A stretch of DNA of 15,096 nt. Source: CAYYOS01 sp964473355. Lineage in GTDB: Bacteria > Pseudomonadota > Gammaproteobacteria > Burkholderiales > REEB80. The notes beneath the pieces are model-generated. The model made no database searches, was not told the DNA's origin, and was given only the letters and a program-made list of their open reading frames with translations. The stretch is from assembly GCA_964473355.1 (NCBI GenBank), contig CAYYOS010000055.1, forward strand, positions 1-15,096. Reading direction: 5' to 3'. Shown in pieces: positions 1 to 6,739 of this stretch. The position numbers and the translations under genes were made by a program. Within the stretch, counting starts at the first letter, position 1. Each line of letters opens with the position of its first letter.

Positions 1-65
1 ATTTGAAAGGCAAACACGCTGACCGCTATAAAACGCTTATAAGCCGCCTGGGTTTACGGAAGTAA
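1..65 (+). CDS. rpsO: 30S ribosomal protein S15, C-terminal end (partial)
   Basis: Only the last 20 codons are present, read in frame from base 3 to the TAA at 63-65. The residues (LKGKHADRYKTLISRLGLRK) match the conserved end of S15, which in E. coli finishes with a similar YxxLIxRLGLRR tail. S15 binds 16S rRNA in the platform of the small subunit. The pnp gene follows 61 bases later on the same strand, and the rpsO-pnp order is conserved in many bacteria, which supports the call. The start and most of the protein lie outside the window. Confidence 0.88.
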   Translation, partial: LKGKHADRYKTLISRLGLRK

Positions 66-114
66 TCTCTGCTTATCTCCCAATAATGGTTTTTCTGTAC
101 CACACCCACCACTC

Positions 115-120
115 AAAGGA
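115..120 (+). promoter_or_regulatory. Ribosome binding site of pnp, deciding a TTG start
   Basis: The sequence AAAGGA ends six bases before the TTG at 127-129. No in-frame ATG or GTG lies nearby that would keep the conserved N-terminus, so this site fixes the unusual start codon. Confidence 0.7.
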
Positions 121-126
121 TTTGGA

Positions 127-2253
127 TTGAACGCTATTAAAAAAACATTTATTTACGGTCGCCATGAGGTGACCTTAGAAACCGGGGAAATTGCCCGTCA
201 AGCGGACGGAGCGGTGATGGTGACCATGGATGAGACGGCGGTTTTGGTTACCGTAGTGGGTAACAGGAGCTTAAAACCGGGTCAGGATTTTTTCCCGCTG
301 ACGGTGGATTACCAAGAACGTACCTATGCCGCCGGCAAAATCCCCGGCGGTTTTTTTAAGCGCGAAGGCAGGCCTTCGGAAAAGGAAATTTTAACCTCAC
401 GTCTGATTGATAGACCGCTGCGACCCTTGTTTCCGGCGGGTTTTTTAAATGAAGTGCAGATTGTTGCGACGGTCATGTCTTCCAACAATGAAATCGACTC
501 GGACATTTTATCGCTATTGGGTGCTTCAGCCGCATTGTCCTTATCCGGCATCCCCTTCGAGGGTCCCATAGCTGGGGCGCGGGTGGCTTATATCGACGGC
601 CAATATGTGCTTAACCCTACGGCTACCGAATTAAAAACTTCGCAGCTGGATTTGGTTGTGGCGGGCACCTCCCAGGCCGTTTTAATGGTCGAATCCGAAG
701 CCAAGGAGTTATCCGAAGAAGTGATGTTAGGCGCGGTTGTGTTCGGTCACGAACAAATGCAGGCGGCGATTGCTGCAATCTCGGATCTAACCGACCAGGC
801 CGGTGCCCCCGCATGGGATTGGAGCCCAGAGGCGCAAGACCAAACTTTGGTGGCGGAAATTACTCGAATTGCCGAGGCGCCACTGAAAGATGCCTATAAA
901 ATTCGTCAAAAACAATTACGCTACGCACGCATTGATGAAATTCGCAATTCCGTGGTTGCTGAGGTGGCAAAGGACGAGACCGATGCCGATAAAATTAATG
1001 CGTTAAAGAGCTTGTTTCAAGATGTGGAGGCGAAAATCGTGCGCGGCGAAATTCTTTCCGGCGAGCCGCGCATCGATGGTCGGGATACCCGCACGGTGCG
1101 CCCTATCACGATACGTACCGGTGTGTTGCCGCGGACGCACGGTTCCGCACTGTTTACGCGCGGGGAAACCCAGGCTTTGGTCGTCGCAACTTTGGGGACC
1201 GGCCGCGACGAACAAATTATTGATGCGCTCCAAGGCGAATATAAGGATCGCTTCATGCTGCACTACAACATGCCGCCTTATGCCACGGGCGAAACGGGCC
1301 GTGTCGGTACGCCTAAGCGTCGTGAGATCGGCCATGGCCGATTGGCAAAACGTGCGCTATTAGCCGTATTGCCAAGTGCCGAAGAATTTGGCTACACCAT
1401 GCGCGCCGTGTCGGAAATTACTGAATCCAACGGCTCCAGTTCCATGGCAAGTGTCTGCGGCGGTTGTCTGGCGCTAATGGACGCCGGCGTGCCCTTAAAG
1501 GCTCATGTTGCCGGTATTGCGATGGGTTTGATTAAAGAAGGTGGCCGCTTCGCGGTACTGACCGATATCTTGGGCGACGAAGATCATTTGGGTGACATGG
1601 ATTTTAAAGTAGCCGGCACCGAGCAAGGCATTACCGCGCTGCAAATGGATATTAAAATTAATGGTATCACCAAGGAAATTATGCAAGTCGCGCTCAATCA
1701 AGCGCGCGAAGGGCGCATGCACATTCTTGGGATAATGAAACAACAGGTGCCCGCTACCCGCGAGGAGATGTCTGCTTATGCGCCGCGCATTATCACCATT
1801 AAAATTAACCCAGAAAAAATTCGGGATGTCATCGGCAAAGGCGGAGCTGTTATCCGCGCCTTAACTGAAGAAACTGGCACCACGATTGATATCGCAGAAG
1901 ACGGCACGGTAAGCATTGCGTGCTTGAGTTCCGAAGCTGGTGCGCTGGCCAAAAAGCGCATTCAAGACCTAACCGCGGAAGTCGAAGTCGGCAAAGTTTA
2001 TGATGGCACGGTATTGAAGTTGCTCGATTTCGGCGCAATTGTCAGCGTCCTTCCGGGCAAAGATGGTTTGCTGCATATTTCGCAAATTGCGCACGAGCGC
2101 GTGCACAGCGTGGAAGATCATTTGAAAGAGGGTCAAGCGGTGCAGGTAAAGGTTCTCGAGGCAGATGAAAAAGGCCGCTTGCGTCTTAGTATGAAAGCCT
2201 TGTTGCCACCGCCCATGCCGGTGGAAACCGCAAACCCCGAAGAGCAAGCATAA
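127..2253 (+). CDS. pnp: Polynucleotide phosphorylase (polyribonucleotide nucleotidyltransferase)
   Basis: This is the phosphorolytic 3'-to-5' exoribonuclease, a trimer that degrades RNA to nucleoside diphosphates and in many bacteria joins RNase E in the degradosome. The 708 residues show the standard order: a first RNase PH core (about 10-145), a helical linker, a second RNase PH core (about 320-535), a KH domain (about 553-610, GKGG loop at 570-573) and an S1 domain (about 619-690). The catalytic aspartates D486 and D492 in the EDHLGDMDFK stretch fall at the same numbers as I recall for the E. coli enzyme, which has 711 residues. Translation starts at TTG (127) behind AAAGGA. As I recall, the E. 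coli gene also uses a UUG start. The gene lies 61 bases after rpsO and is probably co-transcribed with it. The C-terminal tail after S1 is short. The assignment is certain. Confidence 0.99.
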   Translation: MNAIKKTFIYGRHEVTLETGEIARQADGAVMVTMDETAVLVTVVGNRSLKPGQDFFPLTVDYQERTYAAGKIPGGFFKREGRPSEKEILTSRLIDRPLRPLFPAGFLNEVQIVATVMSSNNEIDSDILSLLGASAALSLSGIPFEGPIAGARVAYIDGQYVLNPTATELKTSQLDLVVAGTSQAVLMVESEAKELSEEVMLGAVVFGHEQMQAAIAAISDLTDQAGAPAWDWSPEAQDQTLVAEITRIAEAPLKDAYKIRQKQLRYARIDEIRNSVVAEVAKDETDADKINALKSLFQDVEAKIVRGEILSGEPRIDGRDTRTVRPITIRTGVLPRTHGSALFTRGETQALVVATLGTGRDEQIIDALQGEYKDRFMLHYNMPPYATGETGRVGTPKRREIGHGRLAKRALLAVLPSAEEFGYTMRAVSEITESNGSSSMASVCGGCLALMDAGVPLKAHVAGIAMGLIKEGGRFAVLTDILGDEDHLGDMDFKVAGTEQGITALQMDIKINGITKEIMQVALNQAREGRMHILGIMKQQVPATREEMSAYAPRIITIKINPEKIRDVIGKGGAVIRALTEETGTTIDIAEDGTVSIACLSSEAGALAKKRIQDLTAEVEVGKVYDGTVLKLLDFGAIVSVLPGKDGLLHISQIAHERVHSVEDHLKEGQAVQVKVLEADEKGRLRLSMKALLPPPMPVETANPEEQA

Positions 2254-2265
2254 GCACCTGAATTT

Positions 2266-2288
2266 TGCCGGGCATGACTAGCCCGGCA
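2266..2288. terminator. Inverted repeat between convergent genes, possible terminator stem
   Basis: TGCCGGGC at 2266-2273 and GCCCGGCA at 2281-2288 form a perfect 8-bp GC-rich stem with a 7-base loop, 12 bases after the pnp stop. No clear run of T follows on either strand, so it is not a textbook Rho-independent terminator. It may end or protect the 3' ends of pnp and the opposing gene. Confidence 0.45.
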
Positions 2289-2305
2289 TGTTCAAATCTG
2301 AACAT
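2288..2305. terminator. Second inverted repeat next to the first
   Basis: ATGTTCA at 2288-2294 and TGAACAT at 2299-2305 make a perfect 7-bp stem with a 4-base loop. It directly abuts the stem at 2266-2288 and touches the stop codon of the minus-strand gene. On the + strand it is followed by a weak TTATTCC. Two tandem stems between convergent stop codons suggest a bidirectional terminator, but this is inferred from layout. Confidence 0.4.
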
Positions 2306-4398
2306 TATTCCGCGGGGGCGACAGTGCGTACGCCCCACGGGGAATTTTCTATCCATAGATCAAACTCCCCAGCGGGCACCGGACGGCCCATTAGATAACC
2401 CTGGGCGGAATCGCAGCCCAACGCCTTAAGCTTGTCCCAAGCGGCTTGAGTCTCGACCCCCTCGGCGACGACGGTCAGCCCTAAATTGTGACCTAAGTCG
2501 ACGGTGGAGCGCACGATAATTTCGTCATTTTCATTTTGATGCATATCCATCACGAAGGATTTATCAATTTTGATTCTCGCCACCAATAACTTCCGTAAGT
2601 AGGCCATGGAAGAATAGCCGGTGCCAAAATCATCAATCGCAATTTGCAATCCCATACCATTTAGTTTTCTAATGTTTTCGATAGCGCGCAACGGGTCGCT
2701 CATAATTGCGGTTTCGGTAATTTCAAGCTCTATGGTGGCCGGGGGAACGTGATATTGATTGAGAATGTTTTCCACATCATCCGGAAATTGAGGGTCCTGA
2801 AGGTTGGTCGCTGAGATATTAATTGCGATTGTCAGCTTGCGGCGTGCTATAACCCAAAGCGCAGCCTGCTTTAGCGCTAGATGCAACACCGCTATGGTAA
2901 GCGGTTTCATGAGGCCGCTTTTTTCGGCAATAGGCAAAAAGTCATCGGGAAATATTAGTCCCAGGCGGGGATGCTGCCAGCGAACCAAGGCCTCCACGCC
3001 ACTCACCCGTTGCGTTGCGAAATCAATCTTTGGTTGGTAGTGCAAAACCAATTGATCATCGCTGATGGCTTGCCGCAGATCCATATGCAAAGTCAGCCGC
3101 TCTGCGTCTTCCGAATCTAGGCTTAAGTCATAAATGGTGTAGCCAGATTGATTGCGTTTGGCGACATACATAGCGGAATCGGAATGCCGCACTAAGGTAG
3201 CGGCATCCTCCCCGTGTTGTGGAAAGACGGCAATCCCAATGCTGGCTCCTATATCTATAGACTGGCCGCTAATTCTCAGCGGTTCGTTGACGGCTTGTAA
3301 AATTTTTGTCGCCGCCACCGCGGCTTGTTCGGCGGTAGAGGCGGTGGGAAGTAGCAGCACAAACTCATCCCCCCCGACCCGTGCTACGGTATCGGATTGG
3401 CGCAAAAGTCGCCTAATTCTTGCGGATACTTCTTGTAAAACCAAATCCCCCGTCTGGTGCCCTAGGACATCATTTATTTGCTTAAAGCGATCCAGGTCTA
3501 AGGTCATCAGCGCGAAGCCATTTCTATTGCGGTGGGCGAGCAAAAGAGTTTGCGCCAGGCGATCTTGGAAGAGCGTACGATTGGGTAGTTGGGTAAGGCT
3601 ATCGTGCAACGACCGGTATTCGAGCTCTTTGTTTAATGATTCGAGTTGACTAGTGCGTAGCTCTACGCGCTCTTCCAACTCTGCGTTGAGTGTTTTAATC
3701 TCGTCCTCAGCTTGCGTCCGATTTCTATCGAGCAAGGCAAGTTTCGAAGACATTTCATTAAAGGCCGCCGCGGTCTGCCCCAATTCATCCCGTCCTAGAA
3801 CTTTAACTTGATAGCCGAAATTTCCATTGGCCACGTATCCTGAAGCGGTCTTTAACGCATTTAAACCGCGAGTAAGATAACTGCCCAGAAAATAGGAGAA
3901 AATCAGAACTAGGGTTAGCGCGACTACGGCAAAAATATAAAGCTGCGAACGCGCCTTAGCTAACACATCCTCCAAGGCTTTTACGCTGAACCCGAGTTCG
4001 ACACGGCCGTACCTCTCACCCGCTATCAAAATGTCGGCAGCGGTATCGAACACCCCGTCGGTTACCGCGGCAAAGTGTTCATCCACGCTAAATCCCTTGG
4101 CTAGAGCCGCGGGATCACCCCCTTCTGCCAACACCGATTGCCTACCGATCACTCGCGCATATATTAAGTCGGGATTGGTGAGTAATTCATTGACAAAGCT
4201 TTCCAGGGCAGCCAAATCAGAAGCTAGAACCGCGTTTTTAGTGGTTGACGCAAACAGCGCACCCGCCGTGGCGACCCGCTTTTGGAGTTCCTGATCGTTG
4301 GACGACTTCAGTGTGTTGATACCGTACAACGTTAATAATAATAGCAGGGCGGCTTGGATAAAAACGATGCCTAATATCGTTTTAATTCGGAAAGACAT
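2305..4398 (-). CDS. Membrane GGDEF-EAL protein (diguanylate cyclase/phosphodiesterase) with extracytoplasmic sensor and HAMP
   Basis: The 697-residue protein has a transmembrane helix (about 7-28), an extracytoplasmic sensor region (about 29-151, perhaps CHASE8-like), a second helix (about 152-174), a HAMP segment (about 175-225), a coiled coil (about 226-262), a GGDEF domain and an EAL domain. The cyclase motif GGDEF is intact at 342-346, and an RxxD inhibitory site (R333-D336) lies exactly five residues before it. The phosphodiesterase motif is also intact: EAL at 469-471, N527, E559, DD at 589-590, KID at 610-612 and E646. Both making and breaking of cyclic-di-GMP are therefore possible, and the balance is probably set by the sensor. 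The ATG at 4396-4398 has a good ribosome site (AGAAGG, six bases away). It lies 72 bases after a PhnD-like binding protein on the same strand, which may deliver the signal to the sensor region. Domain calls are firm; the signal is unknown. Confidence 0.95.
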   Translation of the reverse strand: MSFRIKTILGIVFIQAALLLLLTLYGINTLKSSNDQELQKRVATAGALFASTTKNAVLASDLAALESFVNELLTNPDLIYARVIGRQSVLAEGGDPAALAKGFSVDEHFAAVTDGVFDTAADILIAGERYGRVELGFSVKALEDVLAKARSQLYIFAVVALTLVLIFSYFLGSYLTRGLNALKTASGYVANGNFGYQVKVLGRDELGQTAAAFNEMSSKLALLDRNRTQAEDEIKTLNAELEERVELRTSQLESLNKELEYRSLHDSLTQLPNRTLFQDRLAQTLLLAHRNRNGFALMTLDLDRFKQINDVLGHQTGDLVLQEVSARIRRLLRQSDTVARVGGDEFVLLLPTASTAEQAAVAATKILQAVNEPLRISGQSIDIGASIGIAVFPQHGEDAATLVRHSDSAMYVAKRNQSGYTIYDLSLDSEDAERLTLHMDLRQAISDDQLVLHYQPKIDFATQRVSGVEALVRWQHPRLGLIFPDDFLPIAEKSGLMKPLTIAVLHLALKQAALWVIARRKLTIAINISATNLQDPQFPDDVENILNQYHVPPATIELEITETAIMSDPLRAIENIRKLNGMGLQIAIDDFGTGYSSMAYLRKLLVARIKIDKSFVMDMHQNENDEIIVRSTVDLGHNLGLTVVAEGVETQAAWDKLKALGCDSAQGYLMGRPVPAGEFDLWIENSPWGVRTVAPAE

Positions 4399-4470
4399 AC
4401 TAAACCTTCTTATTAAGAGCTTATAGCTTTACTAAAGTAGTGTTCCGCGAAATATTGTTTAGCTTTGCCG

Positions 4471-5304
4471 TTAAGGTTTGGGTAACTCCAACAGTTTAAG
4501 CTTGCGTATCGATTCATAGTCGGCATCCTGGGCGGGGGCAATACCTTTTATATTAATTGCTTTAAGTAACTCCGCGCCTCGCGGATTGTCGCCCATTTCA
4601 AGCATAGCTTTCTGTAATTTTTTCACGTCTGATTTTGCGACTCTGGGATGAGCGCTGAATGTAAATGGCGGCATCGGTTCGGCCGCCCACAACACGCGCA
4701 ATTGCTCGCGAATGGTGGGATCCATGCCCCCAAAGGTGCGCATTTCTCCCGCCCCGGCGGGGTAGATGCCTTTGGCTACCGAACGGTAAACAGAATCCAT
4801 AGAAACGACGTACTCGGGCGCAAAATTTATATTTTTATCCCTTAGGTGAGTGAAAGCCAGCATGGAGGTTACCGCAGTGGGAGACGCGAACGCTAAGCGC
4901 TTGCCGTCTAAATCTTCGACGCTACGATAAGGACTATCTTTTCGCGTCACCAAAATGCCAACGAATTTGGCATCTTTTTCCTGGGCGAAAACGGTGTAAC
5001 CCGGCACCCTACTATAAGCGGCATAGTAGTAAGCGTTAATAAATGCAATGTCGTAGACACCCGCTTTCATCTCTTGTTGCGCGGTCTGAAGATCTTTCGC
5101 GGTTTGAAATTGCAAAGGTACGCCGGATTGCTCGCTAATATACTGAATGATTGGAATCCAGCGTTTGGCGAGCTCTAAGGGGGACTGCTGGGGCACCATG
5201 GCGAAAATGAGTGGAACCGCTGCTTTATCGGTTGATAGGGCGGGTTCCGCGGCGCCTACCGATTGGCAAAACGACAGAGCTAGAGCTAGACAAATAATTC
5301 GCAT
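4471..5304 (-). CDS. PhnD-like periplasmic phosphate/phosphonate-family binding protein
   Basis: The 277-residue protein begins with a signal peptide (basic MR, hydrophobic core at 3-15, likely cleavage after the SVGA or SVGAA stretch near 18-19). The rest looks like the PhnD/SBP family that normally feeds phosphonate, phosphite or phosphate ABC transporters. Recognisable parts are DIAFINAYYY (85-94), the hinge LDGKRLAFASPTAVTSM (132-148) and PPFTFSAHP (212-220). No permease or ATPase gene is near. Instead a membrane GGDEF-EAL gene follows 72 bases downstream on the same strand. This suggests the protein senses a ligand for that enzyme rather than serving transport, as NspS is known to do for MbaA in Vibrio cholerae. 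The ATG has only a weak ribosome site (GGGG). Two inverted repeats lie just upstream. Family is fairly sure; ligand is unknown. Confidence 0.88.
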   Translation of the reverse strand: MRIICLALALSFCQSVGAAEPALSTDKAAVPLIFAMVPQQSPLELAKRWIPIIQYISEQSGVPLQFQTAKDLQTAQQEMKAGVYDIAFINAYYYAAYSRVPGYTVFAQEKDAKFVGILVTRKDSPYRSVEDLDGKRLAFASPTAVTSMLAFTHLRDKNINFAPEYVVSMDSVYRSVAKGIYPAGAGEMRTFGGMDPTIREQLRVLWAAEPMPPFTFSAHPRVAKSDVKKLQKAMLEMGDNPRGAELLKAINIKGIAPAQDADYESIRKLKLLELPKP

Positions 5305-5323
5305 TGAGACCCCGTTTTTATTC

Positions 5324-5338
5324 AGTCATGAGATGACT
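5324..5338. promoter_or_regulatory. Palindrome upstream of the PhnD-like gene, possible operator
   Basis: AGTCAT, three bases (GAG), then ATGACT form a perfect 6-bp inverted repeat, ending 20 bases before the start codon of the PhnD-like gene. It contains a GTCAT core on each strand, but I do not see the tandem spacing of a Pho box. Regulatory function is inferred from position. Confidence 0.35.
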
Positions 5339-5340
5339 TA

Positions 5341-5365
5341 AGTTTAACAGAATCCGAATTAAACT
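5341..5365. promoter_or_regulatory. Longer inverted repeat upstream of the PhnD-like gene, possible operator
   Basis: AGTTTAA at 5341-5347 and TTAAACT at 5359-5365 are a perfect 7-bp inverted repeat with an 11-base spacer. Centre-to-centre spacing of 18 bases is not far from two helical turns, which fits a dimeric regulator. It lies 37 bases upstream of the PhnD-like start codon and two bases from the neighbouring palindrome. No convincing -35/-10 pair could be fixed here. Confidence 0.35.
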
Positions 5366-5382
5366 AATGATTGCGGGGGAGG

Positions 5383-5413
5383 GCCGCTTGATTTTTCAGT
5401 TCCTCAAGCCGGC
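5383..5413. repeat. Imperfect stem-loop between the methyltransferase and PhnD-like genes
   Basis: GCCGCTTGA (5383-5391) pairs with TCAAGCCGGC (5404-5413) if one C bulges, leaving a 12-base loop. It begins about 30 bases after the methyltransferase stop on the minus strand and lacks a following T run. It could be a weak transcription end separating the two gene pairs. Confidence 0.3.
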
Positions 5414-5443
5414 GAAAACTGGAAATTTCCTGGGATCAGATGA

Positions 5444-6040
5444 TCAGGGCTTCTCAGCAACCACAGTAGAAAAACACTTAAGGGTATCGTTAGGCGCATT
5501 GAAGTTTTGAGCCGAGATTTGTAATATCTTCCAATCTTTGAACTGGTTCTCTAGTTCCCTCGTCGGAAAAAGACAATACGCAGAAGGGTCGAACATATCC
5601 ATATACGTGGTACCTTCAACTAGCACATTCACCGCGGCAATACCGCCAGGGCGAACATGTTGTTGCAGTTGCTGAAGGACGCGAAACGCAGTCGGGCAAT
5701 CGAAAAACATCAGTAATCCAATCGAGACCACACAATCGAATTCCTTAAAAATTTTATAGTCTCGAAGATCGGCGAGCTCAGCAGAAACCGGCAACGCTTC
5801 GGATTTAACGCGAGATTGAATATGATGAATTGCAGCGGGACTGGCATCTAGCGCGATAACTTCGCAACCCCGACGGGCGGCGGCAAAAGCAAGATTACCC
5901 ATACCGCAGCCATAGTCCAATACTGCGCCATGAAGATATGGCAGTACAAGCTCTTCGAAGGGATTGAGTTTAAAGGTCAGTGCCGCTGATTGTTCTTTGA
6001 ATTGGCGGTCAAAGAACTCGATACTAGGATTGTTAATCAT
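5444..6040 (-). CDS. Class I SAM-dependent methyltransferase, TehB-like
   Basis: The 198-residue protein has the Rossmann-type methyltransferase motifs: glycine-rich motif I VLDYGCGMG (40-48), the acidic end of the second strand in VIALDAS (D65), ADL at 90-92, and PGG at 131-133. The pattern after motif I, with a LLMFFD segment (109-114) and a late DWKIL strand (169-173), resembles the TehB family known from tellurite resistance. It is soluble, with no signal peptide. The substrate cannot be read from the sequence. The start is nine bases after the stop of the FxLYD-like gene, and I see no good ribosome site, so translation may be coupled to that gene. A 139-base gap follows before the PhnD-like gene. 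Methyltransferase activity is well supported; a role in tellurite or other oxyanion resistance is only a family resemblance. Confidence 0.88.
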   Translation of the reverse strand: MINNPSIEFFDRQFKEQSAALTFKLNPFEELVLPYLHGAVLDYGCGMGNLAFAAARRGCEVIALDASPAAIHHIQSRVKSEALPVSAELADLRDYKIFKEFDCVVSIGLLMFFDCPTAFRVLQQLQQHVRPGGIAAVNVLVEGTTYMDMFDPSAYCLFPTRELENQFKDWKILQISAQNFNAPNDTLKCFSTVVAEKP

Positions 6041-6049
6041 GAGGCGGGT

Positions 6050-6547
6050 TCAGTAGCTCGAGGAATCCACCACCCTGACACTTACGGAATCGTACTTCGG
6101 TACTGGCTGATCCCCGCATCCGCACTTAATTTGGAAGTTTTCTTGTTCTCCCTTTGGTAGTTTCCTGGAAATATATTCCGAGCACTCGAACACCATTTGT
6201 TTGGCATCGTCCAGTAATTCGGCTTCAATTCGTATGGCGCCCACCGACGCATCCCCAGTATTCTCAACCGTACCCAGGATAAGGAGCTGCTTTCCGTTTT
6301 TAACCTCCCTCGACTGCACAATTCGCAGTTGACTGGGCTTGTCGTTATCCTTTTTAAAGCTTTCCATTGCTTCATTCGCGCGCCCCAGCGCGGCGTCCTG
6401 CCAGAGGGAGGGCGTGGAGTAGGCTAAATATGTTCCTGCCATACTGGCGCCAATTGAGGGTATTATGAATCCGATCCCAATCCAAAAACCTATTTTAACG
6501 AGCCGCCATACACCAAATGATTCCATTCCTCCCCCTTTTTTTTGCAC
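6050..6547 (-). CDS. Small membrane-anchored FxLYD-like domain protein
   Basis: The 165-residue protein has one N-terminal hydrophobic segment (about 18-42) and then an extracytoplasmic part. Residues about 72-141 (ILGTVENTGDASVGAI, a LLDD turn, then LPKGEQENFQIKCG) resemble the FxLYD fold, a small beta domain found in many envelope proteins of unknown role. Three cysteines (C122, C142, C144) lie in that domain. The start is uncertain: GTG at 6545-6547 has a poor ribosome site, while ATG at 6524-6526 (eighth codon) has GGGGGAGG almost touching it, closer than usual. The methyltransferase gene begins nine bases downstream, so the two are very probably one transcript. I cannot name a function; the domain may bind a partner or sense the envelope. 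Confidence 0.72.
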   Translation of the reverse strand: MQKKGGGMESFGVWRLVKIGFWIGIGFIIPSIGASMAGTYLAYSTPSLWQDAALGRANEAMESFKKDNDKPSQLRIVQSREVKNGKQLLILGTVENTGDASVGAIRIEAELLDDAKQMVFECSEYISRKLPKGEQENFQIKCGCGDQPVPKYDSVSVRVVDSSSY

Positions 6548-6647
6548 GATTTCTACGCAGATTTAAATTGCCTTAATCAAAAGACTTTGTAAAGACCATA
6601 TCACATCAGATATCCCTTGCAAACCGGACCATCTTCTTTAGAGGGTA

Positions 6648-6676
6648 TTGCTAATAACCTTAGTTATTGCTCTAAT
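6648..6676 (+). promoter_or_regulatory. Candidate sigma-70 promoter of the DUF4139 gene
   Basis: TTGCTA (6648-6653) and TCTAAT (6671-6676, five of six matches to TATAAT) are separated by exactly 17 bases, pointing to the DUF4139 gene. Transcription would begin near 6683, giving a leader of about 57 bases to the ATG at 6740. The -35 matches only four of six bases, so the call is moderate. Confidence 0.4.
6653..6668. promoter_or_regulatory. Palindrome inside the candidate promoter spacer, possible operator
   Basis: AATAAC-CTTA-GTTATT is a perfect 6-bp inverted repeat, and flanking GC bases extend it imperfectly. It occupies most of the spacer between the proposed -35 and -10, where a bound repressor would block RNA polymerase. 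The regulator is unknown. Confidence 0.35.
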
Positions 6677-6739
6677 TCAACAAGGAAGATTAACGCTTCT
6701 TAACCAGTTCTTGTGGCCCATTATTTTTCGAAGACCGAT

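Noticed and set aside
1003..1363. Long open frames on both strands inside pnp
   Set aside because: They lie wholly within the well-matched pnp coding region, in the part coding for the second RNase PH core, and their translations show no known motif or amino-acid balance of a real protein.
3152..3649. A 165-codon open frame opposite the GGDEF domain
   Set aside because: It is antisense to highly conserved GGDEF codons, is rich in serine, arginine and cysteine as shadow frames are, and has no ribosome site.
5421..5430. GGAAATTTCC palindrome after the methyltransferase gene
   Set aside because: It has no loop and only ten bases, and lies near no start codon; short AT-centred palindromes like this are expected by chance.
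5305..5443. Possible Pho box upstream of the PhnD-like gene
   Set aside because: Only single GTCAT units in inverted order are present, not the direct repeats with 11-base period that define PhoB sites.
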